Source: Agromyces humatus (GTDB lineage: Bacteria > Actinomycetota > Actinomycetes > Actinomycetales > Microbacteriaceae). From it: a stretch of 64,000 nucleotides of DNA. Shown piece by piece: positions 49,264 through 58,089 of this stretch. The stretch spans positions 1 through 64,000 of the forward strand of contig NZ_JAJQPD010000011.1 of assembly GCF_021228295.1 (NCBI RefSeq), read 5' to 3'. Position numbers and translations under genes: made by a program. Below the pieces are notes generated by a model that was not told the origin of the DNA, made no database searches, and was given only the letters and a program-made list of their open reading frames with translations. The stretch's first letter is position 1; each line of letters begins with the position of its first letter.

Positions 49264-50949
49264 ATGACGAACACCCTGAGCCCAGGAGCACCCGCAGTGC
49301 TCGCGAACGACCCCGACTGGTGGCGTCAGGCCGCCGTGTACCAGATCTACCCCCGCAGTTTCGCCGACGCGAACGGCGACGGAATCGGCGACCTGCGTGG
49401 CATCACGAGCCGGATCCCGTACCTCGCCGAGCTCGGCATCGATGCAGTCTGGCTGTCCCCCTTCTATCCGTCGGCCCTCGCCGACGGCGGCTACGACGTC
49501 GACGACTACCGCGACGTCGACCCGAAGCTCGGCACGCTCGCCGACTTCGACGAGATGGTCGGGGCGCTGCACGCCGCGGGCATCCGCCTCATCGTCGACA
49601 TCGTGCCGAACCACTCGTCGAACCGGCATGTGTGGTTTCAGGAAGCCCTTGCCTCGCCCCGCGGGTCGACGGCTCGCGATCGATACCTCTTCCGTGACGG
49701 CGAGGGGGCCGACGGCACCGAGCCGCCGAGTGACTGGCAGTCGATGTTCGGCGGCTCAGCGTGGGAACCCGTGGGCGACGGTCAGTTCTACCTGCACCTC
49801 TTCGCACCCGAGCAGCCCGACTTCAATTGGGCCGATCGCGAGGTGCGAGACGACTTCCTGACCACGCTGCGGTTCTGGGCCGACCGCGGCGTCGACGGCT
49901 TCCGGGTCGATGTCGCGCACGCACTGGCGAAGGATCTCACCTACCCGCTGCGCTCGCACGCTGAGCTCGAGGAGCTGAAGATCGGCGCCGAGGGGTCGCA
50001 TCCGCTCTGGGATCGCGAGGAGCTCGACGAGATCTACGCCGAATGGCGAGCGGTGTTCGACGAGTACGACCCGCCGCGCATCGCCGTGGCCGAGGCGTGG
50101 GTGGAGCCGACGCGCCGTCACCGCTACGCCAAGCCGACGAGCCTCGGCCAGGCGTTCAACTTCGACCTGCTGCGGGCGGACTTCGACGCCGACGGGTTCC
50201 GGGCGATCATCGACCACAACATCCAGTCCGTCACGGTCACGGGATCGTCGAACACGTGGGTGTTCTCGAACCACGACGTCGTGCGGCACGCGTCACGCTA
50301 CGGCCTGCCCGACGACCGCGGCAACGACGGTCAGACCGGCCGGGACTGGTTGCTCTCGGGCGGCGTCTCCCCCGCGATCGACGTCGAGCTCGGTCTGCGA
50401 CGGGCCCGGGCCGCATCGCTCCTGATGCTCGCCCTTCCCGGCAGCGCCTACCTCTTCCAGGGTGAGGAGCTCGGCCTGGCCGAGGTCGCCGACATTCCCG
50501 ACGCCGCACGTCAGGACCCGACGTTCTTCCGCAGCCCCGGTCGTGATGTCGGCCGTGACGGATGCCGCGTGCCACTGCCCTGGACGACGACAGGCTCGTC
50601 GTTCGGGTTCGGCGCCGACGGCGCGCACCTGCCGCAGCCCGCGGATTGGGGTTCGTTCTCCGTCGAGGCCGCGGAGGCCGAACCCGACTCGACGCTCAAC
50701 CTCTACCGGCGCGCGCTCTGGCTGCGCCGCGACCTGCAGGACTCCGAGGAGCTGACCTGGCTGTCGCACCCTTCGGGATCCGACGACGTGTTGTGGTTCG
50801 AGCGCCCGGGCGGGTGGCAGTCGATCACGAACTTCGGGTCCGCGGCGGTCGACCTGCCCGAGGGCGAGGTGCTCGTCATGAGTGCGCCGCCGGTCGAGGG
50901 CCGGCTCCCGGGCGCGGCGACGGCCTGGCTGCGCCGCTCGGCGAGGTGA
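49264..50949 (+). CDS. GH13 alpha-glucosidase/sucrase-type enzyme of the GH36 operon
   Basis: A 561-aa cytoplasmic GH13 enzyme, WWRQAAVYQIYPRSFADANG at the start. Catalytic regions are DGFRVDVAHALAKD (about residue 213), IAVAEAW (about 277) and SNHDVVRHASRYG (about 338). AAAGGA precedes ATG 49264. It is a close paralogue of the enzyme at 34136. After GH36 removes galactose from raffinose, the remaining sucrose, or glucosides, would need such an exo-alpha-glucosidase. The last gene of the operon. Confidence 0.88.
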   Translation: MTNTLSPGAPAVLANDPDWWRQAAVYQIYPRSFADANGDGIGDLRGITSRIPYLAELGIDAVWLSPFYPSALADGGYDVDDYRDVDPKLGTLADFDEMVGALHAAGIRLIVDIVPNHSSNRHVWFQEALASPRGSTARDRYLFRDGEGADGTEPPSDWQSMFGGSAWEPVGDGQFYLHLFAPEQPDFNWADREVRDDFLTTLRFWADRGVDGFRVDVAHALAKDLTYPLRSHAELEELKIGAEGSHPLWDREELDEIYAEWRAVFDEYDPPRIAVAEAWVEPTRRHRYAKPTSLGQAFNFDLLRADFDADGFRAIIDHNIQSVTVTGSSNTWVFSNHDVVRHASRYGLPDDRGNDGQTGRDWLLSGGVSPAIDVELGLRRARAASLLMLALPGSAYLFQGEELGLAEVADIPDAARQDPTFFRSPGRDVGRDGCRVPLPWTTTGSSFGFGADGAHLPQPADWGSFSVEAAEAEPDSTLNLYRRALWLRRDLQDSEELTWLSHPSGSDDVLWFERPGGWQSITNFGSAAVDLPEGEVLVMSAPPVEGRLPGAATAWLRRSAR

Positions 50950-50951
50950 GA

Positions 50952-50994
50952 CGAGCGGATGTCGCGACGAGGAGTTGCCCGCGACATCCGCTCG
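50952..50994. terminator. Hairpin ending the alpha-galactoside operon
   Basis: CGAGCGGATGTCGC (50952-50965) pairs perfectly with GCGACATCCGCTCG (50981-50994) around a 15-nt loop, just after the GH13 stop. The -10 of the next gene follows within 2 bp, so terminator and promoter nearly touch. Confidence 0.72.
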
Positions 50995-50995
50995 G

Positions 50996-51008
50996 TAAAC
51001 TGGCGCGC
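50996..51008 (+). promoter_or_regulatory. -10 element of a probable leaderless yajQ promoter
   Basis: TAAACT (50996-51001) lies 7 bp before ATG 51009 with no ribosome binding site between. The matching -35 would fall inside the terminator stem-loop and is not clear. Confidence 0.45.
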
Positions 51009-51497
51009 ATGGCAGATGCAACGTTCGACATCGTGAGCAAGGTCGACAAGATGGAGGCCGACAACGCGGTCAACCAGGCGCAGAAAGAGGTCGCGCAGCG
51101 CTACGACTTCAAGAACGTGGGCGCGTCGATCGAGTGGTCGGGCGAGAAGGTGCTGCTCAAGGCGCAGACCGAAGAGCGCGTCAAGGCGGTGCTCGAGGTC
51201 GTCGAGTCGAAGTTCATCAAGCGCGGCATCACGCTGCGCTCGCTCGACGAGGGCGAGCCCTACGCGTCGGGCAAGGAGTTCCGCATCGAGATCGGCCTGA
51301 AGAACGGCATCGACAGCGACAATGCGAAGAAGATCTCGAAGATCATCCGCGACGAGGCGCCGAAGTCGGTGAAGTCGCAGATCCAAGGTGACGAGCTGCG
51401 CGTCTCCTCGAAGAGCCGCGACGACCTGCAGTCCACCATGGCGCTGCTCAAGGGCAAGGACCTCGACGTCGCCCTGCAGTTCGTGAACTTCCGCTAG
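51009..51497 (+). CDS. YajQ-family nucleotide-binding protein
   Basis: A 162-aa protein matching YajQ over its full length: FDIVSKVDKMEADNAVNQAQ, RYDFKNVGASIEWSG, SKFIKRGITLRSL, GLKNGIDSDNAKKISKIIRD and VSSKSRDDLQSTMALLKGKD. Two ferredoxin-like half-domains. Some YajQ proteins bind cyclic di-GMP and others tRNA or GTP (established knowledge); the role here is not determined. ATG 51009 is the family start. Confidence 0.93.
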   Translation: MADATFDIVSKVDKMEADNAVNQAQKEVAQRYDFKNVGASIEWSGEKVLLKAQTEERVKAVLEVVESKFIKRGITLRSLDEGEPYASGKEFRIEIGLKNGIDSDNAKKISKIIRDEAPKSVKSQIQGDELRVSSKSRDDLQSTMALLKGKDLDVALQFVNFR

Positions 51498-51552
51498 TCG
51501 CGCGGACCACGCGGGCTTCGCGGCCGGCGTTCCGATGGAGGGAGCGAATTCG

Positions 51553-52314
51553 GTGTCTTCACCGCAACATGCGCCGCGAACCGCGCCCGAACGCGCGGGC
51601 GCGCCCGGCGACGAGGGCGGGGGCAGGGGCGAGAGCGGGCGGATGCCGCAGCCGGGCGTCGACGTGCCCGATCGCCGTGGGCGCACGGGTCTCGACCTCG
51701 TCGGCCGCGACCTCGACCGCAATCCTCGCGTGCGGGTGCGCGACGTCACCGTGCTCACCTCGAATTGGTACGTGACGCGGGCCACGACCTTCGACTACCA
51801 GCACGCCGACGGCTCGTGGAGCGTTGAGGAACGCGAGACCTACGACCGTGGTGACGGCGCCACGATCCTGCTCTACGAGGCCTCGGCGCGCACGGTGCTG
51901 CTGACCCGGCAGTTCCGCTTTCCGGTCTACGTGAATGAGCACCCCGACGGCATGTTCATCGAGACGGCGGCCGGGCTGCTCGACGCGGACGACCCCGAGA
52001 CCGCCATCCGTCGCGAGGCCGAGGAAGAGACCGGGCACGTCGTCGGCGCCGTCGAGCACGTCTTCGACGTGTACATGAGCCCGGGCTCGGTGACCGAACG
52101 ACTGCACTTCTTCGCAGCGGCCTATCGCCGCGGCGACGTGGTCGACGGCGCCCGCACCGGCCTCGCCGACGAGGGCGAGGACATCGAGGTGCTCGAGCTC
52201 GAATTCGACGATGCGCTCGACCGCATCGGCCGCGACATCGTCGACGCGAAGACGATCATGCTGTTGCAGTGGGCGGCGCTGAAGGGACCGTTCGCTGCAA
52301 CGCCTCGGGCGTAG
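51553..52314 (+). CDS. Nudix hydrolase (NudK/ADP-ribose pyrophosphatase type)
   Basis: A 253-aa protein from GTG 51553, which has GGAGGGAG at good distance; ATG 51535 would add six residues. A disordered Pro/Gly-rich N-terminus (about 55 residues) leads to a Nudix domain: VTVLTSNWYVTRATTFDYQH, LTRQFRFPVYVNEHPDGMFI and the Nudix box ending REAEEETGHVVG. Closest in style to GDP-mannose/ADP-ribose pyrophosphatases. The domain order and the MSPGSVTERLHFF loop fit NudK. Substrate not proven. Confidence 0.85.
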   Translation: MSSPQHAPRTAPERAGAPGDEGGGRGESGRMPQPGVDVPDRRGRTGLDLVGRDLDRNPRVRVRDVTVLTSNWYVTRATTFDYQHADGSWSVEERETYDRGDGATILLYEASARTVLLTRQFRFPVYVNEHPDGMFIETAAGLLDADDPETAIRREAEEETGHVVGAVEHVFDVYMSPGSVTERLHFFAAAYRRGDVVDGARTGLADEGEDIEVLELEFDDALDRIGRDIVDAKTIMLLQWAALKGPFAATPRA

Positions 52315-52330
52315 CGCGACTCCATGCGGC

Positions 52331-52438
52331 TTGAGTGGGCACGCGACGGGCTTGAGTGGACTTCCGACCTGGCTTGAGTGAGTCGTCCGCATTTGAGTGA
52401 GGCCAATCGCGCACTCAAGCGAGCAAGCCGAACTCAAG
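52331..52438. repeat. TTGAGTG repeat cluster, left of the AbiEi-like gene
   Basis: TTGAGTG at 52331, 52352, 52374 and 52393, then the inverted CACTCAA (52412-52418) and ACTCAAG (52432-52438). Four direct and two inverted copies lie in about 110 bp without a gene. A related cluster flanks the other side of the next gene. Confidence 0.75.
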
Positions 52439-52527
52439 CCGATCTGAGCGAGCGGGCGTGCCAGGTGCGGGGAGCACCCACGCCATGAGGTGGACGCGAT
52501 CGGCGGGCGACGATCGACCGGTGGCGA

Positions 52528-53646
52528 TCAGTCGGTGGCGGGCGCGATGGTGGTACGGCGGGCACGGCGAATGCGCCGCGCCGCCGGTGCGTCCTGGTCC
52601 CCGAGAAGCATACGAGGCGCGCGGGGGCGGGGAACGCCCATCGCCATGAGCCGGTGCGCAAGCGGCGTCCGCGCCATCGTCTCGGCCCAGTTCCATCGAT
52701 CGAACGCCCTGAGCTGACGACGTACAGCGTTCTCCCGTTCCTTCTCCTTGATGACGGCTGCGGCGGCCTCCCGTGCCGCGGTCGCCGCGACTTCCGGATC
52801 AGCGCGCTGACCATCGCCGGGTGGGGACCATCTGCCTGCCGCGGCAAGCGCGGGCGCCAGGTACTTTCCGCCGCCGTCGGCTTCGGCGCCAGCGCTGACG
52901 TCGGGCCAGTGGAAATCGATGAACGCCTCCTGCTTCAGTTCGGGAAGCCACAGCCTGTGCTGCAAGTCGGGAGCGGCGAATCCCAGCTCTTCGATGACGA
53001 GACGACTCACGGTCTCGAGCGGGGTGTCCGCCTCCGTCGTGGCCCGACCAAGGACAGCTTCGGTGCGCTGACTCCCGTGGTACGGAAGGAGCCGCCGGTG
53101 CTCTGCGCGCAATCGGCTGATCGTCGTCAACGGGCGGGCTCGCCCAAAGCGGGGCGTGTGCACCGCGGCATCCACCGCTGTCAGCGCCGCTGCGAGCGTC
53201 GCGTGACGGCAGAGCTGGATCAGCGAGTACTCGACGGTCGTGCACCGGATGCCGCCGACCACGGTTGTTCCGGGAGCAGCTCGGAGCGACGCGACCGCGA
53301 TGAGACCCTTTCTGCGATGCCCGGTCGAACTGCCCGAGAGTACATATGCGTCGCGCGGCCACCGCCCGAAGATCGGCAGCCCATGGAGGGCGATCGCTGA
53401 AAAGCTCGTGAACGTCGGGGCCAAGAGGACCTCGACGGCGGCGAGAACATCTGCGCGATAGCGCAGCGCATCTCGTTCCGACCTGGCCTCCTCTGACCGC
53501 GCCACGGTCGCGTCACGATACACACCCCGGCGCGTACGTACCATTTCGCCGGCTGCGACCGCGGCGCGGAGTCCAGCCTCCTGACCCACGGCTCGCACGT
53601 CGCGGGCGAGGATGAAACCGGATTCCGTGTGGGGGAAGGCGTGCAT
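52528..53646 (-). CDS. AbiEi/DUF559-like protein with PD-(D/E)XK nuclease features
   Basis: A 372-aa protein. The N-terminus resembles the AbiEi-type winged HTH (GFILARDVRAVGQEAGLRAAVAAGEMVRTRRGVYRDATV is its core region, split here: GFILARDVRAVGQEAG, then GEMVRTRRGVY). The middle has the domain LAPTFTSFSAIALHGLPIF typical of this actinobacterial group, and the C-terminal half has FIDFHWPD...AEADGGGKY, an Asp/Glu-x-Lys pattern of DUF559/Vsr-like nucleases. ATG 53646 is used; 53736 is an upstream alternative. Annotated elsewhere as type IV toxin-antitoxin antitoxin-like, but no toxin partner is adjacent. Flanked on both sides by TTGAGTG clusters. Confidence 0.72.
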   Translation of the reverse strand: MHAFPHTESGFILARDVRAVGQEAGLRAAVAAGEMVRTRRGVYRDATVARSEEARSERDALRYRADVLAAVEVLLAPTFTSFSAIALHGLPIFGRWPRDAYVLSGSSTGHRRKGLIAVASLRAAPGTTVVGGIRCTTVEYSLIQLCRHATLAAALTAVDAAVHTPRFGRARPLTTISRLRAEHRRLLPYHGSQRTEAVLGRATTEADTPLETVSRLVIEELGFAAPDLQHRLWLPELKQEAFIDFHWPDVSAGAEADGGGKYLAPALAAAGRWSPPGDGQRADPEVAATAAREAAAAVIKEKERENAVRRQLRAFDRWNWAETMARTPLAHRLMAMGVPRPRAPRMLLGDQDAPAARRIRRARRTTIAPATD

Positions 53647-53765
53647 GCGATCAGTTTCACCCGGCGTGCTGGTGGTGCCGGACGCGCTGTCGAGAGGGGT
53701 GCGATCGCGCCCTGGCGCTGTAGTTGTTGGGGACAAGTCGCTTCGACGGCAGGGGCGGGGCGGGC

Positions 53766-53830
53766 TTGAGTGGGCTCGCCGCGACTGAGGTGACTTCCTG
53801 CATCACTCAAGCACAGTGCGCCCCCTCAAC
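53766..53830. repeat. TTGAGTG repeat cluster, right of the AbiEi-like gene
   Basis: TTGAGTG (53766-53772), a degenerate ACTGAGGTG, CACTCAA (53804-53810) and CCTCAAC. Same motif as at 52331-52438. The following 53831-53923 is simple GC-rich sequence (GGCGGGGCGAGC-type) with no gene. Confidence 0.65.
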
Positions 53831-53923
53831 GGGCTCGGGGTGGCGGGGCGAGCGGCGAGTGGGTCGGGCGGCGGGGCGGGGCGAGCAGCGAGGCGGCGAG
53901 GCGACGACGCCGGGCGGCGAGCG

Positions 53924-54949
53924 TCAGCGCCGCCTCGGGGCGTAGCCCCGCAGCCAGTGCGCCACGGCCTCGTAGGCCGCCGCCCGCGCGGGCTCGCGCG
54001 ACAGGAACACATCGTGCAGCGCCCCGTCGATGCGCGCCACGGTGACCGTTGGCCCCAGCCGAAGCGCGCGCTGCGCGATGTCGTCGACCACGAGCACGAT
54101 GTCGCTCGAGAGCATCGCGTCATCCCATCGCGGTTGCAGCGTCGATCGCGCCGAGAGCACCGTCAGCACGGGAGCCCCGACGTCGATGCCCGCGGCGACC
54201 TTCGCGTGGCCGGCGAGAATGCCCGTGAGCCACGCCGGATGCACCGCGAACCCCCGGTCGGGCCGCCACTCGTGCGAGTACTCCCACTCGCCGTCGAGTT
54301 CGCGCGCGATCGACCGGGTGTAGAACCCGAGGTCGACGTTCGGCAGCGGCCCCATCGGATTGACCTTCGCACCCCAACTCATCACCGGCGCGAGCGCCTC
54401 ACGCGCGACGCGACTGCCCTGGAACTCGAGCCACGGGCTGTTCAACACGAGCCCCGCGACACGCCCATGATTTCGCGCGGCCCACAGGCTGAGCGTCAGC
54501 CCTCCGGTGGAGTGCCCGAGCAGGATGAGGGGTCGGGGGCGCGAGCCCGGGACATCCGTCACCGCGTGACCCATCTGCGCGAGCGCCGCCTCGATATCGG
54601 CGTCGTAGGTGGCGAGATCGGTGACGTAGCCGGGAGTCTGCCCGGGGCGCAGGCTGCGGCCGTATTTGCGCAGGTCGAGCGCGAAGAAGCGGGCGCCCGC
54701 GTTCGACCAGAACTCGGCGAGCGGGCGGTTGAAGAAGTAGTCGTTCCATCCGTGCACGTAGAGCACGTCGACATCGGATGCCGCTCCCCGCGCCTCCCAG
54801 AACCACCGCCTGCGGCTGGGTGTGTGACGGACGAGGGTGGCGACGACCTCACCCTCATCGTCGTCGCCGAGCGGCAGCGTCAGCTGCTCGAACCCGTCGC
54901 CGAGCACGTCGGGGCGCCACTGCTCTTCGTCACGCTCCCCCTCGTCCAC
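53924..54949 (-). CDS. Alpha/beta hydrolase (serine hydrolase/lysophospholipase-like)
   Basis: A 341-aa hydrolase: oxyanion/strand motif LYVHGWNDYFFN (about residues 63-74), FFALDLRKYGRS, nucleophile elbow GHSTGG (about 143-148), and catalytic His near the C-terminus in IDGALHDVFLS. No signal peptide, so it acts inside the cell; the type resembles monoglyceride lipase/lysophospholipases. The start is GTG 54949. Divergent from the following pair. Confidence 0.83.
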   Translation of the reverse strand: MDEGERDEEQWRPDVLGDGFEQLTLPLGDDDEGEVVATLVRHTPSRRRWFWEARGAASDVDVLYVHGWNDYFFNRPLAEFWSNAGARFFALDLRKYGRSLRPGQTPGYVTDLATYDADIEAALAQMGHAVTDVPGSRPRPLILLGHSTGGLTLSLWAARNHGRVAGLVLNSPWLEFQGSRVAREALAPVMSWGAKVNPMGPLPNVDLGFYTRSIARELDGEWEYSHEWRPDRGFAVHPAWLTGILAGHAKVAAGIDVGAPVLTVLSARSTLQPRWDDAMLSSDIVLVVDDIAQRALRLGPTVTVARIDGALHDVFLSREPARAAAYEAVAHWLRGYAPRRR

Positions 54950-55036
54950 GGCCGCGCACCTCCCTGCGTCGTGTCGTCAGCCTAGCGATCCCCCACGAAC
55001 GTGGGCGTTGGTCCAGGTTCGATCTGCCCGTAGCGT

Positions 55037-55429
55037 ATGGATGTGCAGGCGCGACCCGAAGGTGCCGGCGCGCCCGACGCGCCCGACGTCCTCGGTGCCC
55101 GCAGGGATCGAGGGAGCCTTGCGGGCACCGCCGCCGTGCTCGTGGTCATAGCCCTGCAGATCGCGATACCGCTGGTCGCCCTGCTGCAACCTCCGCCGCA
55201 GAAGTTCGGGTTCCAGATGTACTCGGGGCTGGGCGCAGTCACCGCGACCGTCATCGACGTCGACGGGCGTGAGCACACCGTGACCGAATTCGACCAGCTC
55301 ATGGGCAAGTACCGGCCTGACATCGATTGGCTGCCGCTGCTTCCCGAGGCGCTCTGCGAGTCCTTCATCGATGCGGTAGACGTGCGCGTCGAGCAGTCTG
55401 GTCGGGTTCGGAGCATCGAATGCGGCTGA
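55037..55429 (+). CDS. Small membrane-associated protein coupled to HTTM gene, 130 aa
   Basis: A 130-aa protein with one membrane segment near the N-terminus (GTAAVLVVIALQIAIPLVAL). An extracytoplasmic part follows (FGFQMYSGLGAVTATVIDVDGREHTVTEFDQLMGKYRPDI is the region; it starts FGFQMYSGLG and has TVIDVDGREH). It overlaps the next gene by 10 bp. The pair resembles the arrangement in which a short partner precedes an HTTM protein. An inverted repeat CCCACG-AA-CGTGGG (54993-55006) lies upstream. Confidence 0.7.
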   Translation: MDVQARPEGAGAPDAPDVLGARRDRGSLAGTAAVLVVIALQIAIPLVALLQPPPQKFGFQMYSGLGAVTATVIDVDGREHTVTEFDQLMGKYRPDIDWLPLLPEALCESFIDAVDVRVEQSGRVRSIECG

Positions 55430-56232
55430 CCGAGATTCGCACAGATCCGCGCCCGATAGCGGTCGCACGCATCGGCATCGGCATCGCCACGGTCTTCAAC
55501 GCAGTTGAGGCCTTCGAGATCCTGCAGCGGATCGCGTCGGGACGACTCGCAGTGCCCATTTTCGAGGGTATGCCGATACTGACGACGGCCTGGCTCGTCG
55601 TGGGACTGCTACTGGCGGTCGCAGCGGGAATCGCGGTGACATTTGGGTTCATGACGTCGCCGGCGGCCGCCATCTCGGTCGTGCTGAGCGCGACAGTGCT
55701 GCTCTGGGATCAGCAGGCGTACAGCAGCCATCGGTGGCTCGCGACCTTGCTTCTCGTCTATCTGGTGTTCGCCCAATCGGGGACGACGTGGTCGGTGCGA
55801 CCTAGTCGCACTCGAACATCGGTGGTCTGGTGGCCGCAATTGCTCATGATGAGCCAGTTGTCGGTGCTCTATCTGTTCTCTGCGCTCAGCAAGATGAACC
55901 TGCCGTTCATCTCGGGCAAGCCCCTCTCGACGTGGGTCTGGCTCGACCTGCCGTGGCAGCTCTACTTCGTCGCCTCGGTCATGACAGTGGTGGTCGAGCT
56001 CGTTATCGGCATCGGCCTCTGGTTCCGTGCGAGCAGACGAGTCGCCGTCGTGTTCGGGCTCGGGCTGCACCTCTCGATCATCACGCTCATGAACAACGAG
56101 ACCTTCGCACTTATCGCTTTCGCGATCACGTGCGTCTCGCTCTACCCGCTTTTCATCGCTCGGCCCGCGTGGCGGACCATACGCGAGGGCGCGGTCGAAG
56201 GCGTGGGCGTTGAGACCGCCAAGCGCGCCTGA
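55420..56232 (+). CDS. HTTM-family multispanning membrane protein
   Basis: A 270-aa polytopic membrane protein with about eight hydrophobic helices. It has the HTTM/vitamin K-dependent carboxylase-like features ARIGIGIATVFNAVEAFEIL near the start and MSQLSVLYLFSALSKMNLPF in the middle, with Trp/Pro-rich LSTWVWLDLPWQLY. The family name means horizontally transferred transmembrane; bacterial reactions are unknown. ATG 55420 lies inside the preceding gene. Confidence 0.75.
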   Translation: MRLTEIRTDPRPIAVARIGIGIATVFNAVEAFEILQRIASGRLAVPIFEGMPILTTAWLVVGLLLAVAAGIAVTFGFMTSPAAAISVVLSATVLLWDQQAYSSHRWLATLLLVYLVFAQSGTTWSVRPSRTRTSVVWWPQLLMMSQLSVLYLFSALSKMNLPFISGKPLSTWVWLDLPWQLYFVASVMTVVVELVIGIGLWFRASRRVAVVFGLGLHLSIITLMNNETFALIAFAITCVSLYPLFIARPAWRTIREGAVEGVGVETAKRA

Positions 56233-56255
56233 GGGCTGGATCGTTCGGATGCAGC

Positions 56256-57131
56256 TCAGCGAGCGAACTGGTCGATGATGCCGAGCACCGCGGGCGTGAG
56301 AATCACGATGAACATCGCGGGGAGGAGACAGAAGATGAGCGGGAAGATGATCTTCACTGTCACCTTCTGCGCCTGTTCTTCAGCACGTTGACGGCGTTTC
56401 GTCCGTATCTCGCCCGCCTGCACGCGGAGCACCTCGCCGATCGCTACGCCGTATGCGTCGGCCTGCACGATCGCTCGAATGAATCGTCGAAGGTCCTCGG
56501 AACTCGTGCGCTTGTCGAGTTCTTCGAACGACTCGCGCCTCGTGCGCCCGATACTCATGTCCTGAAGTACTCGGATGAGCTCCTCCGCCAGCGGACCTTC
56601 ACCACCGCGGGCGGCCTTCGCCATCGCCGAGTCGAAGCCGAGGCCGGCTTCGACCGCGATCGTCATCTGGTCGAGCGTGTCGGGGAGTGCATGCAGGATC
56701 GCCTGCTGCCGCTCCTGCGCGCGGCTGTTGATCATGATGTCGGGTGCGAAGAAGAAGAGGATCACGGCCGCGACGGCAAGGACGACCTTGAACGGCTGGG
56801 GCCCGCCGTTGAACACGAAGAGCAATCCGAACACGGTCGCGACGGTCGCGAGGACGACCTTCCACGTCACGATGCTCGTTATCGTCCAACCCGACGGCCG
56901 GCCGGCATAGACGATCTGCTTCTCGAGCCAGCCGACGTATCCCTTCGGCGCGGCGGACGCCAGCGACTCACCCAGCGACATGCGCTCCTGGGTCGCCCCG
57001 CGTACGTACTGCACCTCGTCCGCGGGTGGCGACGCGGGCTTGCGGCTCGGAAAGAGCAGGAATACGAAGAGCCCGAGTGCGATGGCGGTCCCACCAGCTG
57101 CGATGTAGCCGAACAGCGAAGACGCCTCCAT
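56256..57131 (-). CDS. tadC: Tad pilus assembly platform protein TadC
   Basis: A 291-aa type II secretion F-domain protein: N-terminal anchor (LFGYIAAGGTAIALGLFVFLLF), middle pair of membrane segments, cytoplasmic F-domain ILHALPDTLDQMTIAVEAGL ... SLRRFIRAIVQADAYGVAIG-type pattern (seen as DLRRFIRAIVQADAYG), ending with EEQAQKVTVKIIFPLIFCLLP. TadC follows TadB by 1 bp. It forms the inner-membrane platform for Flp pilus assembly. The last gene of the locus. Confidence 0.88.
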   Translation of the reverse strand: MEASSLFGYIAAGGTAIALGLFVFLLFPSRKPASPPADEVQYVRGATQERMSLGESLASAAPKGYVGWLEKQIVYAGRPSGWTITSIVTWKVVLATVATVFGLLFVFNGGPQPFKVVLAVAAVILFFFAPDIMINSRAQERQQAILHALPDTLDQMTIAVEAGLGFDSAMAKAARGGEGPLAEELIRVLQDMSIGRTRRESFEELDKRTSSEDLRRFIRAIVQADAYGVAIGEVLRVQAGEIRTKRRQRAEEQAQKVTVKIIFPLIFCLLPAMFIVILTPAVLGIIDQFAR

Positions 57132-57132
57132 G

Positions 57133-58089
57133 TCAGAACTTCACTCTCACGGTGAACGCGATCCAGATCGATCCCAGTATCAGGAGCAGCAGGGCGACGA
57201 TGAGTGCCACGATGCCGATGATGTTCGAGAAGAACACCGCGATGTAGTCGGGGCGAATGACCGCGAAGAAGAGGAACAGCGCGATCGGCAACACCACGAG
57301 AATGATGCCCGAAAGGCGGCCCTCGGCGCTGAGCGAGGCCACCTGCCGCCTGACTTGGTTTCGCTCACGGATGGTCCTGCCGACCTGGTCGAGCACCTCC
57401 GCGAGATTGCCGCCCGTCTCCGCGTTGATGCCGATCGCTTGGGCGACCCAGTCGAAGTCCTTGCTCTGCATGCGATCTGCTGTGGTGGCGAGGGCCTCGG
57501 GCAATGGACGACCCAGCCGCGATTCGTTCACCGCACGCGAAAGCTCCTCGCTCATCGGTGCGGTCGCGTCGCTAGCGACCGCGCCGAGCGACGCGCTGAG
57601 CCCATGCCCCGCGCGCAGGGTTCCCGCCACCAACTGCACGGTGTCGTCGATCTGGTCGGCGAACTTCGCTCGTCGCCGCGAGGTTCGAAGGATCAGCAGG
57701 ACCTTGGCGACCACAGGGGTGAGGACTGCGAAGATGACGCCCCAGATGATCGACGTTCCGTTCGCGAGACCGAGTACGACACCGAGCAGCGCGAAGACGC
57801 TCGCGAAGGAGGCGACGAGCACGAGGTACTGCGACGGCGACGACTTGACTCCGGCGAGTTCAAGTTCTTCGGTGCCGAAGAGCCGAGCACGGCGCTTGGA
57901 GGTGGCGGACTCGATGACTGCCGTGGTCTGCTCGGTCACCCGCGTCAGTAATGAGACGTGCTCCGTACCGGGTGCCACGCGTCGCTCGCGAGCAACACGA
58001 GGCGGCGACGGTGCGACGGTGAAGAACACCAGGACCAGTGCGGCCAGCAGGCAGATCGTCAGGCCGGTGACGAGCACCACCGGGTTCAT
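57133..58089 (-). CDS. tadB: Tad pilus assembly platform protein TadB
   Basis: A 318-aa F-domain protein with an N-terminal membrane segment and the motifs DQIDDTVQLVAGTLRAGHGL, LSRAVNESRLGRPLPEAL, DFDWVAQAIGINAETGGNLA and SAEGRLSGIILVVLP. It overlaps the ATPase gene by ATGA. TadB and TadC together form the platform. Confidence 0.88.
   Translation of the reverse strand: MNPVVLVTGLTICLLAALVLVFFTVAPSPPRVARERRVAPGTEHVSLLTRVTEQTTAVIESATSKRRARLFGTEELELAGVKSSPSQYLVLVASFASVFALLGVVLGLANGTSIIWGVIFAVLTPVVAKVLLILRTSRRRAKFADQIDDTVQLVAGTLRAGHGLSASLGAVASDATAPMSEELSRAVNESRLGRPLPEALATTADRMQSKDFDWVAQAIGINAETGGNLAEVLDQVGRTIRERNQVRRQVASLSAEGRLSGIILVVLPIALFLFFAVIRPDYIAVFFSNIIGIVALIVALLLLILGSIWIAFTVRVKF

Noticed and set aside
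52528-53646. Complete AbiE toxin-antitoxin system
   Set aside because: Only the AbiEi-like N-terminal domain is present; there is no AbiEii nucleotidyltransferase gene next to it.
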